From Akkermansiaceae bacterium (GTDB taxonomy: Bacteria; Verrucomicrobiota; Verrucomicrobiia; Verrucomicrobiales; Akkermansiaceae): a stretch of DNA of 64,000 nucleotides. Where the stretch lies: the NCBI GenBank assembly GCA_015062045.1, contig SUVJ01000003.1, forward strand, positions 1 to 64,000, given 5' to 3'. The notes under the pieces were generated by a model. That model ran no database searches. It was not told where the DNA came from and saw nothing but the letters and a program-made list of their open reading frames with translations. Below, one piece after another: positions 1 to 8,472 of this stretch; position 1 is the stretch's first letter, and each line of letters opens with the position of its first letter. A program made the translations under genes and the position numbers.

Positions 1-164
1 TAACACACGAGATTATCTCCCCCCCACACACAAATTGCCAGTTTTTCTAATTGCGCTAATGCGTATGGATTGCCCAAAATAAATAATTTTGTGTCATAAT
101 TACATTTTATACTTGACTACCCCCCCCAATAACTAAAATACAATCTGCAAACATTTTAGTTATT

Positions 165-1301
165 ATGAAAAACAGCATTTTTTTAAGCTCTCTCATGGCA
201 GTTTGTGTTACTTGCGTAGCTCAGGCTGATGACTCATATAAAGCATTTTATATGGATAGCTCATCTAGTGGTTCTAAAACAGTAGAAGGGGACTTGAACG
301 TTAACTATTTTAACTTAAATATTAATGTAGGTACTGTTAAAGTTACAGGTACAACTACCATTAATAGTGAGATGAGTAAAGATAAGGTCAACGAGACTGC
401 CACCACAATACAAAACATAAGAGACAATACAGAAGTCACAGTATATGGTAAAAACTATTACGGAGATTGGTCGTATCGAGGTAACCAAGTCTTAGCCGGA
501 TCCATCTTTGAATCCAAAAATATTATCTTTAACGGACCAACCACAGCCGGCCCACAAAGATTCACAATCAAAGGCACCGTAAAAACCGATAGCTTTATCG
601 TTAACGCTTCTGCAGAATGCCCAGTCATACTTAACATCAGCTCAGGTACTACAAGTGGGCGACTCGAATCATTTACACAAGGAGAACAAGGCACCCTTGT
701 AATTAATGAAAATGTCGTACTCGAAGCGGGTACACAGGGCTATGGAGGAAAATACAACGACGAAATTACACTGGACACAGTGATTAATGGCGGCACTGCC
801 AACCTTGTGGATTGTGTCACCGTGGGTAATATCACGCTGAATAGCGGCGAAATTAACTTTTCATACGCACATGAAACCCAGCAAGGGGATGCCGGCATAG
901 CGGTGGGTGATCTCACCGTCAAAAGCGGCACCCTCAACATTGAAGAAAACGTTTCGATAGGCGATCTGACACTCAACAACTGCACTGTTAAATTTTCTGA
1001 TGGTGCCGTCATCGACCTTGGAGAAAATAATTTGACCTTGGGGGACAATGTAGCGATTACCTTGAGTGTGGAATCTCTTGAAAACATTGAAGGCTTAACC
1101 CTCTTCCAGACGACAGGTAAAGTGGAAGGCTTTGAAGAGCTCACCGTGACATTTATTGATGCTACAGGCGCAAAAAAGGAAGCGGCAGTTTCCTACAGCA
1201 ATGGTTCTGTGGTAACCACCGCAATCCCCGAGCCGACCACGTCCACGCTTTCCCTGCTGGCTTTGGCAAGCTTGGCAGCACGTCGTCGTCGCCGCAAGTA
1301 A
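165..1301 (+). CDS. PEP-CTERM sorting-domain surface protein (beta-helix/autotransporter-like repeats)
   Basis: 378 aa, signal peptide MKNSIFLSSLMAVCVTCVAQA, repetitive 'LTLNNCTVKF/LTVKSGTLNI' strands, C-terminal IPEPTTSTLSLLALASLAARRRRRK (PEP motif, TM, Arg tail). Confidence 0.9.
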   Translation: MKNSIFLSSLMAVCVTCVAQADDSYKAFYMDSSSSGSKTVEGDLNVNYFNLNINVGTVKVTGTTTINSEMSKDKVNETATTIQNIRDNTEVTVYGKNYYGDWSYRGNQVLAGSIFESKNIIFNGPTTAGPQRFTIKGTVKTDSFIVNASAECPVILNISSGTTSGRLESFTQGEQGTLVINENVVLEAGTQGYGGKYNDEITLDTVINGGTANLVDCVTVGNITLNSGEINFSYAHETQQGDAGIAVGDLTVKSGTLNIEENVSIGDLTLNNCTVKFSDGAVIDLGENNLTLGDNVAITLSVESLENIEGLTLFQTTGKVEGFEELTVTFIDATGAKKEAAVSYSNGSVVTTAIPEPTTSTLSLLALASLAARRRRRK

Positions 1302-1325
1302 GATAATTTTCGGTAAATGTAAATT

Positions 1326-1362
1326 CAAGCCGTTGCCCGGGACCGGGCAGCGGCTTTTTGAA
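1326..1362 (+). terminator. Rho-independent terminator after PEP-CTERM gene
   Basis: gccgttgcccgg-gac-ccgggcagcggc hairpin followed by ttttt. Confidence 0.8.
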
Positions 1363-1440
1363 TTCGCCGCCGGGGTGGAATCTAGTATGGAGTACGGTAA
1401 TAAGGTAGGCCTGCAAATTTGAAGAAAGGAGGGCAAACAG

Positions 1441-1697
1441 TTACGCTTTTTCTTGTCGTTTTCGTTTTGCTTTGCAAAGAGCGTTGGATGTGAAGCCCTC
1501 TATTTCTTTCTACTCTCGGTACGAACGCAACATCCACGCTGTATGGATTTCGGCATTAAGTAAATTATATGAAGCTTTCAGTTGATTGATGGCTTTATCG
1601 CAGGATGTCCACTTTTCACGACAGCTACCAAAACATAGCTATCAGAGGCACCCGAAAACTCAGGATTGCCTGATTCATCTAAGTAAAAGAGCCTCAT
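1441..1697 (-). pseudogene. Degenerate DUF3800-family gene (5' part only)
   Basis: Minus strand reads MRLFYLDESGNPEFSGASDSYVLVAV then, after a frameshift, REKWTSCDKAINQLKASYNLLNAEIHTAWMLRSYRE[TAG]KEIEGFTSNALCKAKRKRQEKA; resembles DUF3800 N-termini (DESG...NAEIHTAWMLR); 3' part absent. Confidence 0.7.
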
Positions 1698-1709
1698 TCT
1701 GAGAAATGT

Positions 1710-1776
1710 AAAAAAACGAGCGCCCAGGGTGGCTTCTGATAAGCGACGGAGTGCTAGAGCATCCCTTCCCAGGCGC
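1710..1776 (-). ncRNA. Candidate structured sRNA upstream of DUF3800 remnant
   Basis: Minus-strand promoter TTGACT(1810-1805)-16-TAGAAT(1788-1783); predicted +1 near 1776 is the first base of a 9-bp closing stem GCGCCUGGG/CCUGGGCGC (two wobble pairs) enclosing two hairpins, followed by U7. Confidence 0.6.
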
Positions 1777-2374
1777 AGAGCTATTCTAGCACTTTCAAAG
1801 AAGCAGTCAAGTCATTTTTATGATTCTCCACAGCGATTTCTCCACAGATTCGACACACGTATCCCAAAGTTTTGGGGAATATAGCCATTGTGTACTCAAA
1901 ATCGACGTGTTTTGTTGAATCTATCTTGGCGGGGTATCATGAAGCCCATTCATTGTCGCATGTTTTCTTTTATTCCAACATCGGCGTAAGTCGCTTACTT
2001 TTAATTTACTTACCTTGGCGTAGCCCGTAGGGCGAAGACAGGTAAATCGTAAATTGGGCATCTCTAAAAACTCGATAAATGGTAATTTGTAGGGGATACC
2101 CTGCGGGCGAATGCCCGCCGAAATCAGAGCCCCGGCGAGGGGCGATATATGGTAGCCCGGCGGTGTAGCCGCGTCAGCGGCGGAACCCCGGGGAAACGGA
2201 CAAACAAACCGGAACCCCGGTTGAGGGGTGACATAATGCGTGGCTTAAATATGGGGGTACATATAATGCCTTAATTCAAAGCGCAACATTATGCCACCCC
2301 CAATTGACTTGCGGGGCTGGGAATGTTAAATGTTTAATGTTAAATATTTAATGTGAGCGTGGGTCGAATTATCA

Positions 2375-2697
2375 AGCCCCCTTGTGGGGCGAAATAATTT
2401 AGGCAGGGGCGTTCCGTCTTCGGGCTGAGCCCTACGCCGTGACAAAGAAGCCCCTGCACGTGCCCCAAAATATATCGGAGCCCGAGGAGCGCAGCGACGA
2501 GGCCGACAGATGGGTATAGCGTAGGGCGTAAGCCCGGAGCGGGGCGGGGCTCGGGGTTAACACCCCTCGGGGGCTTGTGTCGGCCTCCTCGCGTAGCTCG
2601 TCGGGCTCTATATTATTTTTTCGTTTTGCAGGGGTCGCGCGCGCACTGCGTGCTCGCTTGACCGCCTGCCTATGTTATTTCGCCCCACAAGGGGGCT
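2375..2697. repeat. Nested imperfect palindrome, noncoding
   Basis: Outer arms 2375-2397 / 2675-2697 are a perfect 23-bp inverted repeat (agcccccttgtggggcgaaataa); inner arms 2478-2508 / 2578-2608 are an imperfect 31-bp inverted repeat. Confidence 0.8.
2400..2445. repeat. 46-bp direct repeat, copy 1
   Basis: taggcaggggcgttccgtcttcgggctgagccctacgccgtgacaa, identical to 2897-2942. Confidence 0.9.
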
Positions 2698-2896
2698 ACG
2701 AAATTCGGCGGGCAGAAGCCCGCAGGGGACAATAATTTTTACTGCGCAGCGCAATGCGTCTTGCATGATAGCTCGCGTTGCTCGCATGATAGTTTTACAT
2801 GATCGCGGGGCATGATAGTTCGCCCTTGCGGGCGAACATGATAAGAATCCTCGAGCGAGCGAGACGAATAATAGAGCCCGTAAGGGCGGCAGCCAA

Positions 2897-2942
2897 TAGG
2901 CAGGGGCGTTCCGTCTTCGGGCTGAGCCCTACGCCGTGACAA
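2897..2942. repeat. 46-bp direct repeat, copy 2
   Basis: Identical to 2400-2445. Confidence 0.9.
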
Positions 2943-3166
2943 GCCGCCGCTAGCGAGGCTCCACACCCGGGCTATTCTATGGCGCCCCTCGCCGGGGCTC
3001 AATAATTCGGCTCGCCGGCACTCACCTTCTCCCCACAACTACCAATTTGTAGGGGGGCACCGGAGATTCGTAGGATGCAAGATAAATGGATTGGGCGAGT
3101 TTTTCGAGGTCCCCTTCTATACAAGAGACACCCACGGTGGGCATTTTGTTCAATGGTAAGGCAGGG

Positions 3167-3685
3167 TCAATCCTCTTGCTCCCATTTCAGCTCGGGGAAG
3201 TGTCGGCAGATTTCCCGACAAATTGCCACCATGCGTTCTTTTTGAGATGGTGAGTATTGAAGCAAGCGGCAGCTGTGGCCGTAGGCATCCGTAATGAGGA
3301 GCAGCAAATGGTTTGAACAACCACCATCATGATGATCCACATGGGACTCCCGACGCATCACCAGCCGGCTCTTACGCCCCGTGACCACGCAGCGGCTCTG
3401 TTTGAACCACAGGAGCTGCCGATAAATCACCATGGCATTGCCGTTAAACACCAGGTATTTTTTACCCCACCAAAAATACATAGCCCATAATGTGCAGAAT
3501 AAAGTGGGCACCGCTGTAATGACAAGCCCCACCAAAATGGCAACAGTATGGGTTTCTTCTACTGCGCCTCGGCAAAAGGAAAACACAACAGCCAGCCCCA
3601 GCACAGAGAAAATGGAAAGCAGCACTTTCTGCCAACATGCTACAGGCTCCCGAAGGTCTATATGCTCTTGCTCGTTATGGCTCAT
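3167..3685 (-). CDS. Hypothetical membrane protein
   Basis: 172 aa, two N-terminal TM segments followed by a PH-like soluble part. Confidence 0.7.
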   Translation of the reverse strand: MSHNEQEHIDLREPVACWQKVLLSIFSVLGLAVVFSFCRGAVEETHTVAILVGLVITAVPTLFCTLWAMYFWWGKKYLVFNGNAMVIYRQLLWFKQSRCVVTGRKSRLVMRRESHVDHHDGGCSNHLLLLITDAYGHSCRLLQYSPSQKERMVAICREICRHFPELKWEQED

Positions 3686-3718
3686 GGTGTTTATGTACTG
3701 TAGGGAGTAGCTGCAGGT

Positions 3719-4417
3719 TCACAGTTCAGAGAAATCGGGGGTTATATCCCATTTACCGGTGGCGTGGGCTTTTTTCATGCGCTCCACAAAACGGCGGTAG
3801 GAGGGGAGCTTGCGATAGCGTTGGTAATCCGCATCCTCCAACATGATAAAGGGGCGGTCATCATCCGTGTAGTTGTTACGTTGCTGTTCTGCTTCGGTGC
3901 GGGATACAATATCCCCGAAGGGGGAGAGAGTAGGCTCAACACGCTCGCCCCGGGCATTGTAGAGCAGTAGGGTGTCTATGGCAAAGAAGTTGTGCGGCAG
4001 CATCACGGGAATCGGGTGGGGGGTGATGACTTCTACTTCTCCATCTGCATTGAGCTGCAATGGCTCACTGCCGGGGCGGGTGAGAATGTCGGCATCCGGC
4101 AGAGGGAACGGATGCCCACGGCGAAGAATTGCAAGCAATTCTTTGAGCTCTGCACCGGAGACCGAGACCGCTTTTACCGGTGGCACAAGTGCCCCGAGCG
4201 TTTCCTCGGTGCGGTGAAACTCTGCGCGAGTCACGGAATCGAGTTGTTTTTGCCAAGCCGCCAGTTTTTGTTGAGCCTCTGCCGTGCGCGCAGAGAGTTG
4301 CTGCTCACGGTAAGAGGCTCGGGCTTGTTCCAAGCGAGCCTGTTGTTCCTCAACAGATGTACAGGCTATCAAGAGAAAACAACTAAGCGACATCCATAAA
4401 ATGGCAAGGCAATTCAT
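3719..4417 (-). CDS. Hypothetical lipoprotein
   Basis: 232 aa, lipobox ...FLLIAC, coiled-coil-like N-terminus. Confidence 0.75.
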   Translation of the reverse strand: MNCLAILWMSLSCFLLIACTSVEEQQARLEQARASYREQQLSARTAEAQQKLAAWQKQLDSVTRAEFHRTEETLGALVPPVKAVSVSGAELKELLAILRRGHPFPLPDADILTRPGSEPLQLNADGEVEVITPHPIPVMLPHNFFAIDTLLLYNARGERVEPTLSPFGDIVSRTEAEQQRNNYTDDDRPFIMLEDADYQRYRKLPSYRRFVERMKKAHATGKWDITPDFSEL

Positions 4418-4474
4418 AGCAAAGTAAAGGTTAAACTTGTTATGGAGGGCATTATATCATTTGATTCGGATATA

Positions 4475-4990
4475 TCAAGGGCAAACACGATGCTCCCGTT
4501 TCAACCGACACAAATACCCGATTAAGAGCATGAGAGCCACGGGAACTGCCGCCGTGTAAATACAAGAGCCCTGCCCAACTATAAGGAGGGCTATTGTGAG
4601 CAGCGACAGCTCCGCCTGCAAAACCGCCCCCGCCGTCAGCAATCCGCCGGAAGCACGGTATGGCAGCCAACGCAAATGGCAGCATAACAACCGCACTACC
4701 AAGCACCACCAACAGCATACAAAGAACCCCAAAACTGTACAAAATACATTGATTGCCAATGTTGTGGCAGCCGTGTACCATCCTGCTCCATAAAAGCCCT
4801 CTGCCAGGTATGCCCATATTACCACCCCGGTGCCGGCAGAAAGAATCAGCACAGCGGGCAAAAGCACAAGCGCGGCAAGAAAATACACCACCACCCAGGC
4901 AGCATGCCCCATGCTCCACTTATGCTCCACAAAGAGCGCCAGCCGCTCTACGCGTGTCAATTTATCTTGGTACCCCGGCTCCATTTGCAA
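4475..4990 (-). CDS. Hypothetical polytopic membrane protein
   Basis: 171 aa, four hydrophobic segments; same-strand cluster. Confidence 0.65.
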   Translation of the reverse strand: MQMEPGYQDKLTRVERLALFVEHKWSMGHAAWVVVYFLAALVLLPAVLILSAGTGVVIWAYLAEGFYGAGWYTAATTLAINVFCTVLGFFVCCWWCLVVRLLCCHLRWLPYRASGGLLTAGAVLQAELSLLTIALLIVGQGSCIYTAAVPVALMLLIGYLCRLKREHRVCP

Positions 4991-5096
4991 TCTCCCTGCC
5001 TCTATATTACAGGTTCCCGCCCCGAAAGTGAAACAAAAACAATGCCGAGAACGCGTTTTTGCAGGCTATGAATCATTTTTGGGGAGGGGGGCGGGA

Positions 5097-6095
5097 TTAA
5101 TAGGTATCTGCGCTTACAATCCAGTCGTTTTGCTCTGCATTGTAAAAAAAGTAGTAGCACCCGGCATCCGCAATGCTTAGCCCGGCCTCATCATCGTAAT
5201 GGATTTGCATGATGAAGGGGTAGTCTGCCGACTCATCGCCATCTTGAATGAAGGTGGGGTAGCCACCCATTTTGTGCGTTTCGTATGTTGCATACAGGGT
5301 GGGTGATGAGAAATACCCCGCAGGAAATTTCCGCATTTCGTGAGTATAGTACTCGGCATCGCAGACGTGAGTCTCGTATTCGAGGCGGTGTTTATCCTCC
5401 AGTTCAACAATGGTATTCCACAGGGCATCTCCACCACCGCAGCAACGCCCACTAGGCATATCGTGTTCAACAGCCTCGGGGGTAAGAATGCAGGTGTTCC
5501 ATACCGTGGATTCATAATTGCAGGGCTCAAGCTCACGGAGTGAGGTATAAGTGCGAATCACACAGCCCAGCTGAGGCACCTCCGGGTCTTCCGCCCAGGC
5601 CTCCTCCGGTGCAAAAACGGTAATGAGGACCACATTGCGGAGGGCCGACGGCACCCCGGGCAAATCGGGCACAAAAATGGTAGCCAGCGGCTCCAGGCGG
5701 TCTCCGGAGGCATCTGTCGGCCATTCTTCCCCGGGTAACTGCCACGTTACACGCCCCAAGCAGCTTACATAACCTTGGGGCATTTGTTCTGCGCGTGAGC
5801 TTCTGAAAACAATGGCTTTTTTTTGCAATTTGTCTCTCAGCTCAGAGATGGTGGCCTTGAGGGTTTCGTCTTCAATTGCATTGCTTGGTGCTTGCTCGTC
5901 GGCAAAGAATCGCTTGTATACATACATACCCAGCGAAACCACCAGCAAGATGGCCAGCTCATAACCGATAGCCCTCCTCATATCAGAGCTGAGCCATTCT
6001 TTCAACCCAAAGGTGAGGGATACCAGCTTTGATATCAGCAAGGTCCACCCAATGGCAACGAAAACGGTGTAGAGAGCAGAGCGCAACTTTTTCAT
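5097..6095 (-). CDS. Membrane-anchored DUF1963/YwqG-like protein
   Basis: N-terminal TM; C-terminal 'HKMGGYPTFIQDGDE...YPFIMQIHYDDEAGLSIADAGCYYFF' resembles the DUF1963 signature. Confidence 0.6.
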   Translation of the reverse strand: MKKLRSALYTVFVAIGWTLLISKLVSLTFGLKEWLSSDMRRAIGYELAILLVVSLGMYVYKRFFADEQAPSNAIEDETLKATISELRDKLQKKAIVFRSSRAEQMPQGYVSCLGRVTWQLPGEEWPTDASGDRLEPLATIFVPDLPGVPSALRNVVLITVFAPEEAWAEDPEVPQLGCVIRTYTSLRELEPCNYESTVWNTCILTPEAVEHDMPSGRCCGGGDALWNTIVELEDKHRLEYETHVCDAEYYTHEMRKFPAGYFSSPTLYATYETHKMGGYPTFIQDGDESADYPFIMQIHYDDEAGLSIADAGCYYFFYNAEQNDWIVSADTY

Positions 6096-6163
6096 GCCCC
6101 GTATTATATATGATTCTCTATTGTTGGCAAGTCAATAAATGAATGCAAACCGCATAAATGAAT

Positions 6164-6805
6164 TTAAGGTAATGATACTAAATCCATACGGGGCTTACCG
6201 TCTGCGGTGTAGAATTGTTGCCCGGCATATTGTGGCGGGTAAAGGATGCAGGAATCGAAGCGAGGGTGTATGCGTGGTTCCCAGTTGATGCCGTGCTCTG
6301 CCAACAGAGTACGCAATTTTTCTACCGTGGGGTGGTGCAACACAAAATCTGCCCCGGAGCCATCGGTAAACAAGAACTCCATGTGGGCGTTTTCGGGGCA
6401 GGAAAGGGAATCCTCCTCCCACCATTCCACCAGGTAGCGCAATTCACCGTTCGCCAGCTTACTACGAATCTCCGCCTCATGCTCCGAATAGTATGTGCAA
6501 TCTGCTCCCGTTATGTCCGCAAATCGCTGCGCATCGGCTTTTCTGTACTTCTCTTCAAATCTTTTTGAGCAAACCAAAATAGTTGTCACACTCCCCCAAA
6601 AAAGCACCAGCAGCCAGGAGGCAATACCGGGCTCATACACGGCCATAACAAGGGACAAAGCGGTGAATAGCATCGCCCCCCATACAGTATTTTTCAGTCT
6701 TGTCGGTATTACTCCCATGGTTGTTGCTCGTAGTATTGTAACGTAAGATTCTGATTTTTCAAGCACAAACACACTTCTTAAAATATACTTTAAGAAATTT
6801 ACCAT
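6164..6805 (-). CDS. Hypothetical membrane protein
   Basis: 213 aa with TM segments; the called ATG (6805) lies inside the palindrome 6780-6824, so the true start may be downstream (e.g. Met near 6719). Confidence 0.55.
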   Translation of the reverse strand: MVNFLKYILRSVFVLEKSESYVTILRATTMGVIPTRLKNTVWGAMLFTALSLVMAVYEPGIASWLLVLFWGSVTTILVCSKRFEEKYRKADAQRFADITGADCTYYSEHEAEIRSKLANGELRYLVEWWEEDSLSCPENAHMEFLFTDGSGADFVLHHPTVEKLRTLLAEHGINWEPRIHPRFDSCILYPPQYAGQQFYTADGKPRMDLVSLP

Positions 6806-6824
6806 TTTTCTTAAAGTATATTTT
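6780..6824. repeat. Palindrome upstream of DUF4143 ATPase gene
   Basis: aaaatatactttaagaaa-tttaccatt-tttcttaaagtatatttt, 18-bp perfect arms. Confidence 0.95.
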
Positions 6825-6833
6825 CATAATTAC

Positions 6834-6862
6834 TTGACATGTACTTTTAAATGTTTATAATA
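6834..6862 (+). promoter_or_regulatory. Sigma70-type promoter TTGACA-17-TATAAT
   Basis: TTGACA 6834-6839, TATAAT 6857-6862, 17-nt spacer. Confidence 0.85.
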
Positions 6863-6886
6863 AGCTCAAAACAGAAGCGACAAAAC

Positions 6887-8314
6887 ATGCTGGAGGACAC
6901 ACAAATCAAACAATTACTGTACCAATATAATCCATGGTGGAATAACAGTGCACCGGCGGAAGAGCTACCGACCACCCACCGTTCTGCGTACTATGACACG
7001 CTGGACATTATCAAGAGTACAGATGTGCGTCGGTTTGTTGTATTAAGCGGCGCACGGCGCATCGGCAAAACAACAGTCATGAAGCAGGTAATCTCTCAAC
7101 TGTTGAGCGAGGGAGTTGCCCCACAGCATATTTTTTACCTTTCATTCGATAATCCCCTTTGTAAATTGGTGGGATTTCCGCGTATTCTTGCCGAATACGA
7201 TGCCATGGTACCCCGAGAAACGCAAAAATACTTTTTTTTAGATGAAATTCAATATGTTGAGGACTGGAGTTTATGGCTTAAAACGCTCTACGACACACGC
7301 CCGCACCTTCAACTGACCGCAACCGGGTCTGCAAGTCCCAGCATTGAAAAGGGGGTAGCAGACAGCGGGGTCGGGAGATGGAGAGTATTGCGAATGCCTA
7401 CGCTCACCTTCCGCGAATATTGCGATATCGAGCAGAATCCCCCCCATGCCGGCACCCCGCAATACACCCTTGAAGAGCTCTCTGCCATGTCATCCGCAGA
7501 GTTCTCCATGCTGATGTTCAGTGTTGGTGATATGCAAGCTGCGTGGAACCGCTACCTTGCGTTGGGAGGTTTTCCGGAGCTGTTACGCATATCAAGTTTA
7601 GCGAGAGCACAAATGCTGCTTCGGGAAGACGTGGCAGACAAAGTGCTCAAGCGAGATATACCGTCTCTGTTTGATGTTCGAAACTCCCTGCAACTTGAAA
7701 AGATATTTCTGTATCTGTGCCTGCATTCCGGTTCTATCATCAACATGGCAGAGATGTGCACTAAGCTGGAGGGCGTAACCATGCCTACGCTACTGCGTTA
7801 TATTCAATACCTGATAGATGCCAACCTTATTTATGTATGCCATAACGCCAACTATACCGGCAAAAAAATTCTTTCTGCACAAAGTAAGATATATGTGGCA
7901 GATTCGGCCCTGCGTAATGCCTGCCTGATGCTCTCCCCTGATCTACTGAGTGATACTGATATGGGCGCTTTGGTGGAAAGCATTGTCTATAAGCACCTGC
8001 TTCATACATACGGCAACACGCACAAAATCGGCTACGTCATGTTGAAGGGGAAAAATAAAAAGGAAGTGGACTTCGCCATATCTCGCCCCACCGATGAACG
8101 TTTTTTGTGTGAAGTCAAATATAAAAATGATTCTTCCATTTCCCGGCATGATGCCATTGCTCAGCTCTCCTCGGAATCAAGCACATTAGGAGCATTCCTC
8201 ATTACGCGAAACCCCGGGGATTTCGGGATGGCGTGCCTCACAGAGTCTTCAAAACCCATTATTAGAATCCCGGCAGCAACATTCTGCTATCTACTAAATG
8301 ACGTAAACCATTGA
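6887..8314 (+). CDS. AAA+ ATPase with C-terminal DUF4143/nuclease-like domain
   Basis: Walker A SGARRIGKTT, Walker B YFFLDEIQ, 'TGSASPS' sensor, C-terminal EVDFAIS...CEVKYK. Start moved from 6851 to ATG 6887 because the -10 box overlaps 6857-6862. Confidence 0.85.
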   Translation: MLEDTQIKQLLYQYNPWWNNSAPAEELPTTHRSAYYDTLDIIKSTDVRRFVVLSGARRIGKTTVMKQVISQLLSEGVAPQHIFYLSFDNPLCKLVGFPRILAEYDAMVPRETQKYFFLDEIQYVEDWSLWLKTLYDTRPHLQLTATGSASPSIEKGVADSGVGRWRVLRMPTLTFREYCDIEQNPPHAGTPQYTLEELSAMSSAEFSMLMFSVGDMQAAWNRYLALGGFPELLRISSLARAQMLLREDVADKVLKRDIPSLFDVRNSLQLEKIFLYLCLHSGSIINMAEMCTKLEGVTMPTLLRYIQYLIDANLIYVCHNANYTGKKILSAQSKIYVADSALRNACLMLSPDLLSDTDMGALVESIVYKHLLHTYGNTHKIGYVMLKGKNKKEVDFAISRPTDERFLCEVKYKNDSSISRHDAIAQLSSESSTLGAFLITRNPGDFGMACLTESSKPIIRIPAATFCYLLNDVNH

Positions 8315-8332
8315 TAAGAGAACATTAAACAC

Positions 8333-8389
8333 AAAATGAAAATATACTTTAAGATTTTCGCCGTTTTTCTTGAAGTACATTTTCATTTT
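8333..8389. repeat. Related palindrome downstream of DUF4143 ATPase gene
   Basis: aaaatgaaaatatactttaaga ... tcttgaagtacattttcatttt, 22-nt arms with two mismatches; shares the aatatactttaaga core with 6780-6824. Confidence 0.9.
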
Positions 8390-8472
8390 TAAATCATCTG
8401 ATCTTATAGCATTTATCATAAGAGGGTTATAAATAGCATTTACAAACAAGGCATCTGTGATACAATAGGAGC

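Noticed and set aside
2739-3038. 99-aa minus-strand ORF in the repeat-rich zone
   Set aside because: Composition and hairpin content indicate noncoding repeat sequence; no recognisable protein features.
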